Position numbers and translations under genes: made by a program
Assembly (NCBI GenBank): GCA_021904315.1
Contig: CM038917.1
Coordinates: forward strand, 124,001-188,000
Length of the DNA stretch: 64,000 nucleotides
Direction of reading: 5' to 3'
Source of the DNA: Sphagnum magellanicum
Lineage: Eukaryota; Streptophyta; Sphagnopsida; Sphagnales; Sphagnaceae
Shown: in pieces, positions 11,613 through 23,939 of the stretch
Position numbering within the stretch: the first letter of the stretch is position 1
Layout: each line of letters begins with the position of its first letter
Notes under the pieces: generated by a model
Seen by the model: only the letters and a program-made list of their open reading frames with translations
Told to the model about the DNA's origin: nothing
The model's database searches: none

Positions 11613-13281
11613 TATCGTAACCCTAGCCTTAAGTTCGCGACCAAAGTAAGGGCTTGCAAAGTTGCGGGCCAAGAAGGAAGCCTGGGAGTGAAGGAAAGTG
11701 TGAGGGAATGAACCCTCACACTCCCAAACGAGCTTCCACTTTGGGAGTTGGTGACGCGCTCCCAAGTCCCTAGTTAGCCCCAAGTTGGGGCTAAGTCACT
11801 CAAATTGTGGAAATGCTCCCAGCTTCGAGCACTTAAAGGGGTGAGAGGGGCGTGCTGAAAGCTCCAGGATTAGATTAGGAAGAGGGACAAGCTACTTAGT
11901 TATTCGGTCCTATATCCAAAACCAACCAACAAGTTGGTTAGTATTCATTCGGGACACTCTTGGTGTTGGGACAAGCCACGGGCAATCTTGGACTCACTTG
12001 ACTCACCACGGCCCGGACTTGGGGGAAGCCACCACCTTCCCCCATATAGTATTCTCTGCGTTTCACCGCCACACTTACATCCGAATGACACTTTTTCCCG
12101 GGACTCCCAAACTGCAGTCCCGAAATTGTCCCAGTTTAGACTCCCGGGACTTTGGGCGTTCATAACTTCTCGCCCCAAACTCCGATTGGGATGAGGTTTG
12201 AAGCAAACTTGTAGCTCTCCTTGAGAGCTTTCCAACGGTGTGTTGTATTCCCCCTACACATACCAGGATCGGGTCGATTCCGGACTTTTAATGGTCGGGA
12301 GTCAAATTGCCAATTTGACTCCCGGCCCTTCTTTTGACCATAACTTGTGCTACAGATGTCCAAATCGTTCATGCGAGGCCATTTTGGACATCTACACTTC
12401 AAGAACTTTCCAACGATATAAAGAACATTTCGATGCTAGGTGTTTTGACCCCTACAATTATGTTCTGAGTTTTTGGGAGTTTTAGAGGACTCCCAAGTCC
12501 CATTTTCAGGAATGAGTGGCGACCTCACATTTCCCTCAAAGTGGGGTTGCAACAGTTGGAGTCCTGGTGGACTCCCGAATGTTCAGAGAGCAATTGCAAG
12601 GGTCAAAACCCAATGGCTTGAGGATTTCTTTATATCATTGGAAAGCTATTGAAACATAGATGTCTAAAATGAGCTTGCATCATCCATTTGAACATTTAAA
12701 ACACAAATTATGGCCAAAAGAAGGGTTGGGAGTCAAATTGGCAGTTTAACTCCCGCCCACTAAAAGTCGGGAATTATCCCAATTTCCTTGCGTGTAGGTG
12801 GTGTGCAACAAGGGCTACAATTTTGTTTTAGACCTTGTCTCAATCGGAGGTCTGCACACAAAGTTAGGGGGCCCCAAAGTCGTGAGAGTCTTAATTTTGG
12901 CAATTTCGGGACTCTCACTTGGGAGTCCCAGCACAAAATACCATTTGGATGTGGGCCTCGTGGAAAGGCACATAGTATACTATAAGGGGGGAAGGTGGTG
13001 GCTTCCCCCAAGTTCGGGCCATGGTGAGTCTAAGTTGCCCGTGGCTTGTCCTAGCACCAAAAGTGTTCAAACTATGCACTAACCACCTTGTGTTGGTTTT
13101 GTGTAGGTCCATGTGAGTAGTTGATGCTTATCACTCTTCCTAGTTCCATCTCGGAGCTCCAGCACGCCCCTCTACCCCTCAAAATGCTGTGAGTTAAAGA
13201 ATGTGCCCTGATTCCTTGCTTTTCCACCGTCTTCAGTTTGGACTCACATTTGAATCCATTAAGGAGCTTGGGAACGCGTCA
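11613..13281 (+). repeat. Solo LTR (long form) split by a reverse-oriented LTR
   Basis: The outer copy is 11613-11751 plus 12555-13281. It starts TATCGTAACC and ends GGAACGCGTCA. The junction is clean: the LTR text 'actttgggagttgg' stops at 11751 and resumes after the insert at 12555. The flanks ATAAT (left) and AAGGG (right) do not match, so this copy may derive from recombination between different insertions. Confidence 0.8.
11752..12554 (-). mobile_element. Solo LTR (short form, 803 bp) nested in an LTR, TSD GTTGG
   Basis: Starts TGACGCGCTCCC and ends GGGGTTGCAACA. GTTGG occurs on both sides (11747-11751 and 12555-12559). It lies in opposite orientation inside an LTR of the same family, which shows repeated rounds of activity and may favour hairpin formation. 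Confidence 0.85.
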
Positions 13282-14339
13282 AAGGGGTTGTGTGCATGGA
13301 AGAACGACTCATGTCCAAATGCATCGCTGTGCTATGCTAGGTGCCTACACTGACTAATGTGAAGCACTGTTGGAACTATCTACTATCGAGTCTACCATCA
13401 ATCGGATGTTCAATCATGGTTCTTCGGTTGATCAACTGCTGTCCCAACCAACTGATCGATGCCCACACTTTGTATTCAACATAACCCTAGTTCCAGTAAG
13501 AGTGAAGAGGTGTTCCTTAACAGGAACCACAATGCATTCTACTTAGTAATGAAATTTATGGTATGGAGTTTCATCTTTTGGAAAGGGGAATAAAGTGATT
13601 TTTCAACAACTTTTTTTTTTCACTTTCTTTGACATGGCAGGTGTAACATGCAATAGCAATTTGTGGCTGGGACCCATGGCTCCTACCCTACATTGTTGAC
13701 TGTGGGGAACGATTTGTAGTGCCATCCACAAAAAATAATGGATGCATTGTCATAGAAAATATAGGGATATCATGTGAGCCAAGCCCGATTGTCATGATGC
13801 ATGGCCAATGACAATCTGTGTTGATGACAGGATGGAGTTAATGGTTGTAATTAGTACTATTATTGGATGTCTGTGGGCAAAATGCATTTTTTAAGTGCAG
13901 AATGATTTCTAGATGGGTTTAGGGTTTAGGCCCATCTATTGGTAGGGCATACTGATATGCATCTATTTAGATGTTTTGTTGATTTATTAAGTTGGCTGGT
14001 GATGCAATACAAAGTTTCCCCCACAGATCCTGTTTAAAGTCCAATAGATGGGCTTCTGATTAGATTATGGAAAGCTAATCCAAATGGTTCACCAAAGTTA
14101 CTTATTAAAATTCCAAGCCCTATTCTATACCACCTAATTTGGGGCAATGATGCATCAAGGTCAATGGAAAGAGAAAAGTTTATAAGTTTTGGATTATCCA
14201 AATACGTGGATTTTTGGAAGGTGGGCATTGCACAAAGTTCCACATATGAAATGAAGATGAAGCCGTATGTGGAGTACTAGGAAGATGTTTTGTTGCATTT
14301 TTCAAGATTGTTACCACCTCAAAGTATAATTCTTTTGGA
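13282..14339. other. Spacer, no gene seen
   Basis: Moderately AT-rich, no open frame with a recognisable product. Confidence 0.45.
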
Positions 14340-14870
14340 GGGTTTCTGGCCTTCAAACAATTGGAGTGTAATTATGTTAGGGTTTCATTGTCAACCATGA
14401 TGGACATTGTTGATCTAGAAGATCCAATTCAAGTTCCTTATTGTGGGCCCAAAAACATGAAACCTTTAACTACATACACACCATTTAGAGATTTTAATGT
14501 TGGAGATTTTGTGTTCGTGAAACCACTTGATCTTGATCTTGTTCCTCTTTAGATGGGAAGAGCAGAAGGTGATGTTATCAAGGATGAAGAAAATGAATAT
14601 TCTAAAATGGTGAGAGTTCAATGGTGGGTTCATGTGAAGAAAAGATGAAATTTGGATGAATGACATCTATATGAAGATTATTGGAATGGGAAATGGAAAT
14701 GTAATTTAGTAGATCTAGAACAATGGCTTGACATTTTAGCTATTCTTTTCTCTTTTCCTATTCGAAAGAATACAACAAACAAAAGTCAAATTAATATTCC
14801 TACTATTTATGCTCCTAGAGCTAAAATTAATTTCAATGCTGCTAATGCCTCAACCAATTTGTGAAGGATG
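14340..14870 (+). pseudogene. Coding remnant of unknown family with a VGDFVFVKP segment
   Basis: One reading frame stays coding-like for about 170 codons with only three stops: a TAG after VPL at 14550, a TGA at about 14646 and a TGA at about 14660. It includes PYCGPKNMKPLT, then FNVGDFVFVKP (residues about 48-58), then EYSKMVRVQWW and LYEDYWNGKWKCN. The VGDFV..VRVQWW arrangement resembles a small beta-barrel chromatin-binding module such as BAH or chromo-barrel, but I cannot assign it. The continuity of sense codons around isolated stops argues for a decayed gene, perhaps part of a transposon. Confidence 0.4.
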
Positions 14871-16472
14871 TTGGTGACATTGATTATATTTGAAATTTTT
14901 TGATGTCTTTTATATCATTATATGTATTGGATTAACGTTTTAAATCTTTTTTGTAATTTTTTTGTTGTATGGTTTAATAAAAATATTATTTTGCAAAAAA
15001 ATACCATGTACATGATTCTTGAAGAGTAATAATTAGTAATCTATTTTGCCCCACTTCATCCTTAATCTTTGGTGGCCATTAGGTGTTAACTTTCCTACAT
15101 GGTATGTAAAGCCCCAAAAATAATGGATTTGTTATAACATGTTCATAATAAAATTGCATGCATACACATTGTTGTTATTGGTATGCTATGCTTTCTTTGT
15201 ATTTTAGAAATTTTTATTTTTATTTTTGTTCATTGGGAGCATTTACTTGTGACTTTCTTATTTAATAATCTATTATGTATTATCCCTTGCTAGGCACCAT
15301 GACAAATATTATTTAATTATATGTGGAATTTGAAACATAATAGATTTGTTATTGTATGAACATGGATGGATCAAGTTGCCATTGTTAGAAATTTAGCATG
15401 TTGTCAATATATTAGATTCTAAACATTGAATTCATTTTTTTCACTTTAAATGGGAGTTATGTCATTTGGTTCTCATAGCTTACAATTTTCTTTGTTTCAC
15501 CTGATGGCCACTAGGTATCATATTTTTAAAAGTTTTATGGTGTATATATATTTGGAAAGTATTAGTACAATTTGTGTGATAGTATGATGTTGTAGTTTTA
15601 CCAATTTGGCTTTTCTCCTTGTTTCAAATTCAAAGGGTTAAGTTTCTTGATGTCAAATGGGAACACTAGCATTTGGCTTTCAATCACTCATGAAAATTCG
15701 TAGTCTTTTCTTAGATTTGATATGAATGTTTTTAAGATAATGTGTACATGGATTTATTTGGAATTATTGGTAACAAAATTTTTTTAATTTAGAAATAATG
15801 TAATTGAAAAAAATTATAATATGACATTCACATAAAAAATGATCATTAATTTGTTATGTCTAGTGGCCAATAAGTAGAGTTCATTCCATCCACCAAGTTG
15901 TATAAAATCCTAAATAAAAAATTTAGTCTTATAATTTTCACTTGGTTGGTACCGGGCAAGATACTCTTTTTATCATAATATATTAATTTTGAAACTAACA
16001 TAATATTATATTTGTTATAATATGAGCAAGGTGAATGGGTTCATTGACAATGTTACTGTTGTCAGATTGGCTTTGTGTCCCTCAATGTATTAAAAACAAT
16101 GATTGTAAATGTTGCACAACAAAATTGGTATGAATTTTTTTGAAACAAAATGCCTTTGTGGATGTTATTTTTGTGATTGATTGTTGTTTTTACTTGAATA
16201 TATAGTTACATTTAAAAAAATTGGTGGCCACTAAATAGAGTTTATAGCATCCATGAAGTAGGGGAAAAGTCTTAAATTAACAATTTAGTCTTCAATTAAT
16301 TAAATATGTGCTTTGGGGTCACAAATCAAATTGAATTGAAGGTACTCAAAGTGCAATACCCACATGGTGTTGACAAATCACACATTGGGTTTTCATCTTC
16401 AAATGTAATACCTACATAAGGGTCAGAAAAACCTTTTGTACTATTTGCATTCAATTGAACAAATATGATTGA
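14871..16472. other. Very AT-rich spacer, no gene seen
   Basis: No coding frame of note. Several phrases recur loosely ('gtggccactaggt', 'ttggtggccattagg' near 15070, 15505, 15870, 16220), suggesting old decayed repeats. Confidence 0.45.
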
Positions 16473-16633
16473 TGCAAGTATTTCAGTTTTGCAATAAAAA
16501 TTCATTTAAAGAGAGCTTGGCCCAATAGACAACATTTTTGGTAATGCCCATGTGCAAGTATTGCATTTTTGGAACATAAATTCATTTTAGGGGGCTTATA
16601 CCAATAGACGACATTTTTGACAATGCCCATGTG
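16473..16633. repeat. Two-copy tandem repeat of about 80 bp
   Basis: Units 16473-16551 and 16552-16633 share 'gcaagtatt', 'ataaattcattt', 'ccaatagac(a/g)acattttt' and 'aatgcccatgtg'. The divergence suggests an old duplication. Confidence 0.55.
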
Positions 16634-17349
16634 TGGGTATTTCAATTCTTATCAACTTTTTTTAAACCTAATGAAATTATTATTATTTAAAAATACTAAT
16701 TATAGAATTAATAAGAGTTTAAAATATTGAAATAATAATAATATCATTATTGCTTGGGCTCCACACTACTTCGCATTACCAATGACAATTAAATTATTTA
16801 AAAAAAGGTTACACACTCCCCAATGTTACCAAAAAAATACTACAAAAAACTCTAATTGTAAATTTAGTAAAATAATAGTTATTTTTATCTTTGATTAATG
16901 ATAATTTAATATACACTTCTTTTTAATTTTAATTATAAGCATTATTTAATTGAAAATACCATATATATATTATTACCCATCAAGAATTATTATTTATAAT
17001 AGGTAGGAGGGAGAGTGGGTAGGTAGGTAAGAATATGAATGACATGCATGTAGGGGTGGGTGTGTAGTTGGGTGGTAGGCATATAGGTGGTGGGGGGGGT
17101 TGAATCTAGTAGGTGGATGGGTGGGAAAAGGGGGTGGGGATCTAGTAGGTAGGTGATAATGAGGGGCCTTAGTTGGTAGGTAGTGCCAAAAAGGTCGGTA
17201 ACATGTGCTGTTGTGCAGTTCCGAAGTGCTGGACTTAGATAGGTGAGGTCAAAGTTAGAAAAAACAACTAGAACAAAAAAGAAAACCCAGTTAATGGTCA
17301 TCACCAAAAACAAATGAACTGTGGTCAACGCAGATCTAGGCACTAGATC
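16634..17349. repeat. AT-rich spacer with a G-rich low-complexity tract
   Basis: 17000-17180 on the + strand is dominated by GGTAGG, GGTGGG and GGGG runs, enough for possible G-quadruplex formation. The matching minus-strand frame (16990-17343) is a translation of this tract and not a gene. 16634-16995 is AT-rich with nothing recognised. Confidence 0.5.
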
Positions 17350-18690
17350 AGAAATCCCTCCCTATCCAGTGGATGGAAACGCCCAACTGGTGCGCTGGTG
17401 GGTGCTGGTTCATGCTGGCCGATGGTGAGTGACCCTGCTGCTGGAAGACCTGTTACGGATTATCTATGCATTTCTACTTGCTACCCTCATGGGGATAAAT
17501 ATAATCCTTAGATTCTGTGTTCAGTTCTAGAAACATTGATATTTATTTCAGAGAGGTACAGGTGAACCTGAATTAAGCAGGGATTGTTTTCTCACTACAT
17601 AGGAGAGGAGTATATAGTGGTCCAGCATCTTTGTTGCCATTAGGAAGCTCAATTCTCATCAAGTGTACTTGGGCATTCTATTGAGGTAACTTTGGCTGGC
17701 ATCTTAGCACAGAAAAGGTCGTCGACCTTTAAATCACATCAATGCCGATGACTGCGTACCTGAGTTTGAAAAGGAGCATAACAGTATGTTAAGCATTAAT
17801 AAGCTCAAATGGACCAATAATAGGAGCATCTGGTTTTCCCTGCTGTGCAATACTTCAGAGAGCACAACCTTGAAAGCATTGTTTTGGGACCTTGGGGGGT
17901 TCACAAGTCGTTCATAGATTTTAGATATCCCAAGATGACCATTTAGTTTTTGGGGTATGTAGTGAAATGGCAAGACAGAAACCAGATATTTACTCTCCCA
18001 CAAGTAGGACATACATAGAAAAATCTGACACCATGTGGATCTTGCTTTCTGATCTTTTTCTTGCAATTGAAAACACAAAGCAAACCTATGGGCTCATGTC
18101 AGAAAGGTACACAAAAAAAATTCTTCAACTTGTTACAGTCAACATCTAGACTCAGGCTATTCAGGTGTACAGGAGCATGATGCAACTGTTTGCTGCTATT
18201 CTCATTGTCAGCAGTTGCAGAAAAGCAGGTCCGATCATGGCAAGATGTCCTTTCCTAGCATAGGACTAGAGCTCTACCTTGTTGATTGAGAACATTCATA
18301 TGTGGCAGTTTGAAACATTGACTGCACATGTATGGGATTTTTCATCGCTGAGAACACAGTGAATTGATCACCTCAAAACATTCCAACTGTTTGCATTACT
18401 TCATCCTGGACCATTTCCCACCTGATCAGTTTTGTGTGAGAAGGTAAAACACAGGCACGGTATTGTCATGGGTGGCAATGGATTGAGAAGATCTGATGGT
18501 GTGGACAAGAATGAGCTGCTGCTGCAACTAGTTTGGTCAGCAACAATTGGACATTTTTTGGAGCTAATAGAGATATCCGCACCAGTACCCTGAGTTTGGT
18601 CATTCACAGGGTGAGATTAAAAAAAACCTGCAAAAAAGTACATTAGCATTCAACGCTGGGGCGGGGGGCCGGGGGGGAGGGAACTCAGAA
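17350..18690 (-). other. GC-richer block, possible remnants of a spliced gene on the minus strand
   Basis: This block is noticeably richer in GC than its flanks. Two minus-strand open stretches have mixed amino-acid composition: 18078-17734 and 18607-18401. The second is preceded by TTTTTTGCAG (acceptor-like, about 18628) and is followed by CAG-GTGGGA (donor-like, about 18420). I do not recognise either peptide. A G-run tract (18656-18685) with GGGGCGGGGGG is adjacent. It may be a decayed gene or host exons. Confidence 0.2.
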
Positions 18691-20668
18691 AATCATCAAT
18701 TTTGATGGTTCCTGAGTTTCACCCTGTCTTTCTTTTTTCCTGAGCGCCTCCACTGTTGCTACATAGATTTTCACTGTTCCTACCTATACAGCTACTGTAA
18801 TTCCTCTCGAACCTTGTGCATTAAATGTTGAGATTCAGCATTTCATACTGAGTTTCAGCATTTCATACAGAGATGTAATAAAAATTTCTTACTTTACGGA
18901 TACCACTAAAAGAGGCGTTAGGGGGTGAAAGGAGGCCCAAAGACAAGATGAACACAGGGTGACTTTGTGGATATCTCTAATAACTGAAAAAGCCTAAAAT
19001 TTGTTTAGTTGAAAGTTCATACCAAAGTTATGAGAAAATATTTTGGTATGAACTTTGACTTACAGACAAGTAGACTGTTGGCAACTATGAACAATACAAG
19101 ACAGAACAACCCATTGCTTCCACACTATTTGCAGATGCTTCCTACAAATATAGGAAGTTCAATGAACACTAGTTCAAGAGTACGACTGGAATGAACGAAC
19201 AGTAACTAGAGCACCATCCATTGGAACTTGGAAGCCCACTATAACTCAATTATATATAGACCCAAACTGGCTTTACATTGGATTTCACATTTGTAACCTA
19301 TGGTGTAAAGAATAGTTCCTGCAGGTAAGTAGGTAAGTATGTTGGACAATAGGCAACTACTAGATTAGTAGATGCCTGTAGATGGTTGAAAATATACGTA
19401 AAGGTTAGTGGGTTGTTAGTAGGTAAGTAATAAAAATAGAAACCACGCTAACCACCATGAGAAAGTTAGAGAAAGGTACAAATAAGAGAAAGTTAATGCC
19501 CCAATTCTGTTCTTAGCTTCAGTTCTAAGAATATCAAAGAACTATGTTGCCAATTTCGGTTTGGTTTGAATTCCAAAAGCAATCCTGATCCCTACATATT
19601 CACACATTACATATCTATGTCCATATGTAAATTTTTGGTTTAATATTTAAAATTTTCGTACTTGGATGTGTATAATATCCCTACCAAAATCTAACGTGCT
19701 CTATTACCATTTGCTTACTAACATGGTGTGAAATCAACATTTGCTTCTAATTTTCTTCTTTTTAAATATTTTTTAAAAAAAATGTTAAGTTGCCAAGTTA
19801 TGCTCTGTATCAACACCATCAACATTTTGTTAATCCAAATGTGGTTAACTACAAAGATTGAGCTTTAGTGTAATGAATTTAACATTAATTAAAGTTCAGC
19901 AATAAAGTAGCAAACACAAGGGGGAAATCTACTTGCAATAACAACCACATAACTCAAATTGAGCACAAAATAAATTAAAAAGTCATTAATGGCCAAGCTG
20001 TTTGGGCATTGGTGGAAAAACCATTTGAAATCTCCTAATAGTTTGTGTGAAGACTATAGGCTAATGGGATGCACACTCATACTGTGGATCATTTGATCTA
20101 GAATGAACCTATTGTGTTTTTCCAATGATAATGAGACAGTACAATGGTACATGGATAATGTGCAAGAACATAGCCACACCTAAGAATGCAAATTGGATGG
20201 TTTCCAATTAGGCTGGGTTAAGGTAGTTGGGTATCAATGTATTGGTACCAAGGTGTTGGCTTGTTAAGAGGAAGTTGAGACTGCTGATTAGACCCAAAAC
20301 TGCCATAGCTTTCAAATCCTTTTTCACAAACAAATTGAATCTTGAAAAGATGGAGTAGAATGGCACAATTTTTGCTGAAGACTTTCTAATTCTGTTTGCT
20401 GTAAATGGTGTTAACATGGTTGTTTGATCTTCCCCCAAGCTTCAATCCCAAGGCAACCATGGATTCTTTTGGTGAATCCGGTACTGGAGACCCCATTATA
20501 ATTGGGATAATGGCTATTGGAGCAAACATCTTGCATGGCCTACCTATGGATACAAGCACTTGCAAAGGGACGACCTTAAACACATTGGCCACAAGTTCCC
20601 ACTAGTTGGGTAAATGATTCAATACCCATACATGAAATCAATTGATGGCTCAAGTGGAACTTGCATTA
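18691..20668. other. Spacer, no gene seen
   Basis: AT-rich with one sharp hairpin (listed separately) and GTAGGTAAGTA-type short repeats at about 19325-19430. Confidence 0.45.
19012..19056. repeat. Perfect 15-bp inverted repeat hairpin
   Basis: AAAGTTCATACCAAA (19012-19026) pairs perfectly with TTTGGTATGAACTTT (19042-19056) across a 15-nt loop. It could be the centre of a decayed miniature transposon or a small-RNA foldback. Confidence 0.7.
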
Positions 20669-20961
20669 GAGCATCTCTAGCAAGGACTATACATTAAATT
20701 GGAGGAGGAATTGAATGACAACTGTGCAAAAATTTACTATGGCATCGATTGTGTTGAATATTGAACTCTACCATAGGGGCAATATCAACAAATGACTATC
20801 TTTAATTTGTTGATCACAGTGATTGGCACCAGCAGATATTGAAATGGTGTCACAATAAAGTAACATCTAAAATTCATATTTGTGGGTGGGGTTGGGGAAC
20901 ACTTATCTTTACATTGGATACTACTACCTGCCCAAATGAGGGGGCACTGCTGGAGACGCTC
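20669..20961. mobile_element. Tourist-like (PIF/Harbinger-type) MITE, 293 bp
   Basis: Left end GAGCATCTCTAGCA and the reverse complement of the right end, GAGCGTCTCCAGCA, form terminal inverted repeats of the well-known plant GAGCATCTCCA type. The left flank is TTA and the right flank TTG, a target duplication (TWA type) with one change. It has no coding capacity. A second member of this class is at 28311-28623. Confidence 0.65.
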
Positions 20962-22708
20962 TTGTACAAGAGAATATGATTTTCCATATGGTAATATGTG
21001 ATGTAATAGAACTAACTTCAAGTCGTAATATTAGTTCAAAATTGGAGTGAATAAATATCACATATTTCACATGTTGTAATAGATGAATCCACAAAATTTA
21101 CCTTGCGTATGTGTCATGAGCTATGGCAAATTTTCAGAAAACCAATGCAACTTGAATTCATGCCATATTGCCACATAACATGAGTATCAATTTTTGTTCA
21201 ATTATCTCCAATTGTAATTTTTTTAATGTACACCATGAGGGAGATATGGTAACTGTTTGGGTTTAGGACTCAATTGAATTTGGATTTGATCAAATTTAAA
21301 TTGGATTCAATGAAATTTGAATTCAATTAAAAATATTTGAGTTCAATTTAAGAATTTGAATTCAATTCAAGTTGCATGCGATGTCATTCAATATTTCCAT
21401 TCAAATAAATTTAATTTTCAAAAATCAAGTTTTTTTTTTTTATCATTTCATTGTCATTGATACCATGTAACAAACACATAGCCCTAAGTTTTGTAATATG
21501 ACTTCTCCAGTACAAAATTATACACTCTGTGAACACAAGGAATCTACCTTTTGGAATGGCCAAGCCCTCCAAACTTTCCCCTGTGCATGGATAAAGGGAA
21601 GATATTTCCTTACACACCACGCAAGGACACCACATTTTACACGAGATGTTCCCTTGGAATGGCCCATTCCCATCTTTGGCCCACCTTTGGATTCATGGTT
21701 TATCCTGACTACTCCTTGCTTTGGCAACGTCAATGTCCTTGGGCCGTACCTTGGGCCGTACCCACCGTGATCGTGATAAGCAAGAACATCACAAGCAGGT
21801 GGCAGATAGGGAAGATATTTCATTACCACCTATGCAAGGCATCCACAATCTCACAGAAAGGAGGCAGACAAAAGGGAGATATGCACGCATAATTCATGCC
21901 CCTATCTAAGGCAAAAATGGCAAAGAACACAGGTAGTAGAAAAGCAATTCTTGTACACAATGAGGTGAGGCAGCATACATCCAAAGGGCCAGGTTCTTTT
22001 CTTCTTGGGGAGGGTGGGGATGTTGGATTTTTGTTGTTCCCAGTGTGTTCCAGTGTGTTCTCACTTTGTTCTAATCAAGATCTCAATGGGTTCCCAACTT
22101 TATCCCATATCCTTTGCCCTAAGTTCTACTCATTGTGACCTAGCTCAAAAGCAGAAGATTACAACATATCTATTTTGGGATGTCCAAAGCTTGATTTTTT
22201 TGGTGATGGGCCCATCACAAAAGAAAAATATTGAACTTTGGATCCCCACTACCAATTAATAAGAGTGAATATATATACATACCTACTACCCACCCTCTTA
22301 AAAAGGGGTATTAGTTCAGGCCATGTATGGTGACAACCAGTTTTAGGAATAGAAATTGCATGGAGCCAATGAGATGGCTGTACATGCAGTCAAGAGGGGT
22401 CATCTTTTTTCCTTGGGGACAGAGGAGGGGAGGGGGGGCGGGTGTATGGATGGAATTTTGTAAGTTCTGTGTTCTCAGCATGTTCCCAATTATGTTTCTC
22501 AATTTCCCAATGTGTCCCCCAGAGCACCACACATTTATCCCACATTCTTTGCGCCAAAGTTCTCCCTTCTCCCCTTCTCCCCTATATAGGGGGCCAAAGA
22601 GAAGGCATTCTATTCTAACACAGAAACTTCTATTTGGGGAGATTCCAAAGGTCAGGTTTTTTTTAATACAAATTTTAATTAAAAAATCAAATAATTTAAT
22701 TTACAGAT
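20962..22708. other. Spacer with two short diverged direct repeats, no gene recognised
   Basis: 'gggaagatatttc(c/a)tta' plus the following 40 bases occurs at about 21597 and 21809. 'ttgggccgtacc' is doubled at 21738-21761. The stretches 21990-22200 and 22400-22640 share a G-run, 'gtgttctca', 'atcccata/cat' and 'gccctaagttct' order, so they look like diverged copies of one element. A CTATATAGGGGG motif at 22580 resembles a core promoter. No convincing coding frame. Confidence 0.35.
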
Positions 22709-22720
22709 TGCATGGTACTT

Positions 22721-23037
22721 CTGTAGCTTCCACACTAATTATACTATTTTCAGAAATGTTGAAATTTCAGAATTTTTCTTTTGAAAGAACGAAAATTTGG
22801 GAAGGAAAATATTGAATCTTCAGGAATATTTTATTTGTTGAAATGAAATTTTCAAATTTTAATTAATTATTTGATTAATGTGTCTTGAAGTTGCCAAGGT
22901 ACTACAGTAATTACTTTTGAAATTTTCATTTCAACAAATAAAATATTCTTGAAAATTCAATATTTTCCTTCACAAAAAAAAAATTGTGTCAAAAATTCAA
23001 CATTTCTGAAAATAATATAATTATTGTTGAAGCTGGC
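22721..23037. repeat. Long foldback with arms of about 120-135 bp
   Basis: The left arm 22721-22856 and right arm 22917-23037 are inverted copies, for example 'attttcagaaatgttgaa' against 'ttcaacatttctgaaaat' and 'ttatttgttgaaatgaaa' against 'tttcatttcaacaaataaa'. The loop is about 60 nt. This is a MITE-like or small-RNA-type foldback. No terminal target duplication was identified. Confidence 0.75.
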
Positions 23038-23939
23038 AAGGTAGTAGGGTAGTTGAGATCTCAACACTAAGATTTGACTGTCAATAATGAACATGATATC
23101 CCATCTTCCTGAGTTTGACTTGGCATTCGGGTCAGACCGTTAGATTGAGAACCTTATCAAATAGACAATGGATCGTGACTCATGTTGAGGATAAACATCC
23201 AGAGGAAGAGCATCAAGGCGTCAGTTCTGCAATCAGCTATTTTGAATTTCGGGTTAGGTATAATTGTCAAACAATAAAATAATAATTTACAAAAATAGAA
23301 AAATGAAAAAAAGTGAAAGAAAAAACTCGCAGCCTCCTTTCTCCTTCAAGAATAAAAAATAAATAAATAAACTTACAAAAAATAAAAAAACTTAATAAAA
23401 AGTAAATTTTATTAAAAAATCCCACACCCCACTTCCCCTTCAAGAGTAAACTAATTATGTTTGCCCCCATACATGCTTGGTAAAAGCTAAAATCATACAT
23501 GCATATTTACTATCTTAGGAAAATAATAAATTTTTGTAACATAAAAGGCAACAATAATACAAAAAAATTAATGAATTAAAAATTAACTTCATTATGATTT
23601 TTTTATTAAATCTTCATCAAAACCTTATAGAAGTTTTTTAAATAACATCAAATTAATTAAAAAGATTTATATCTCGAAAACAAAGTTTTATGTTAAAATT
23701 TTAATTTATTTAAAAATTGATGTGTTTTATTTTAATCAATTCTTGCATTATCTTTCAAATAAATTTATTAAAAAATTCATTTATTTACTTTTTAAATGAA
23801 TTGAAACTAACTATTTGTATGTTTATCAAACAAATTTCATTTAAAAAATTAATCATATGAATTGTTGTTCACATTTCATAGTGATATGAAACCTCGTGAT
23901 ACAGAAAAGCAAGTGACAACCAAAAAATAAATGATATAA
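23038..23939. other. AT-rich spacer with two outlying minisatellite units
   Basis: 23290-23460 contains two units of the same purine/pyrimidine pattern as the array that follows ('ccttcaagaataaa' and 'ccttcaagagtaaa'). The rest is AT-rich without a gene. Confidence 0.5.

Noticed and set aside
16990..17343. 117-codon - strand frame with many Pro, Thr and His
   Set aside because: It translates the GGTAGG/GGTGGG low-complexity tract.
21518..21829. 103-codon - strand frame (with a competing + strand frame)
   Set aside because: Open on both strands over duplicated text, no motif; coding sense cannot be decided.
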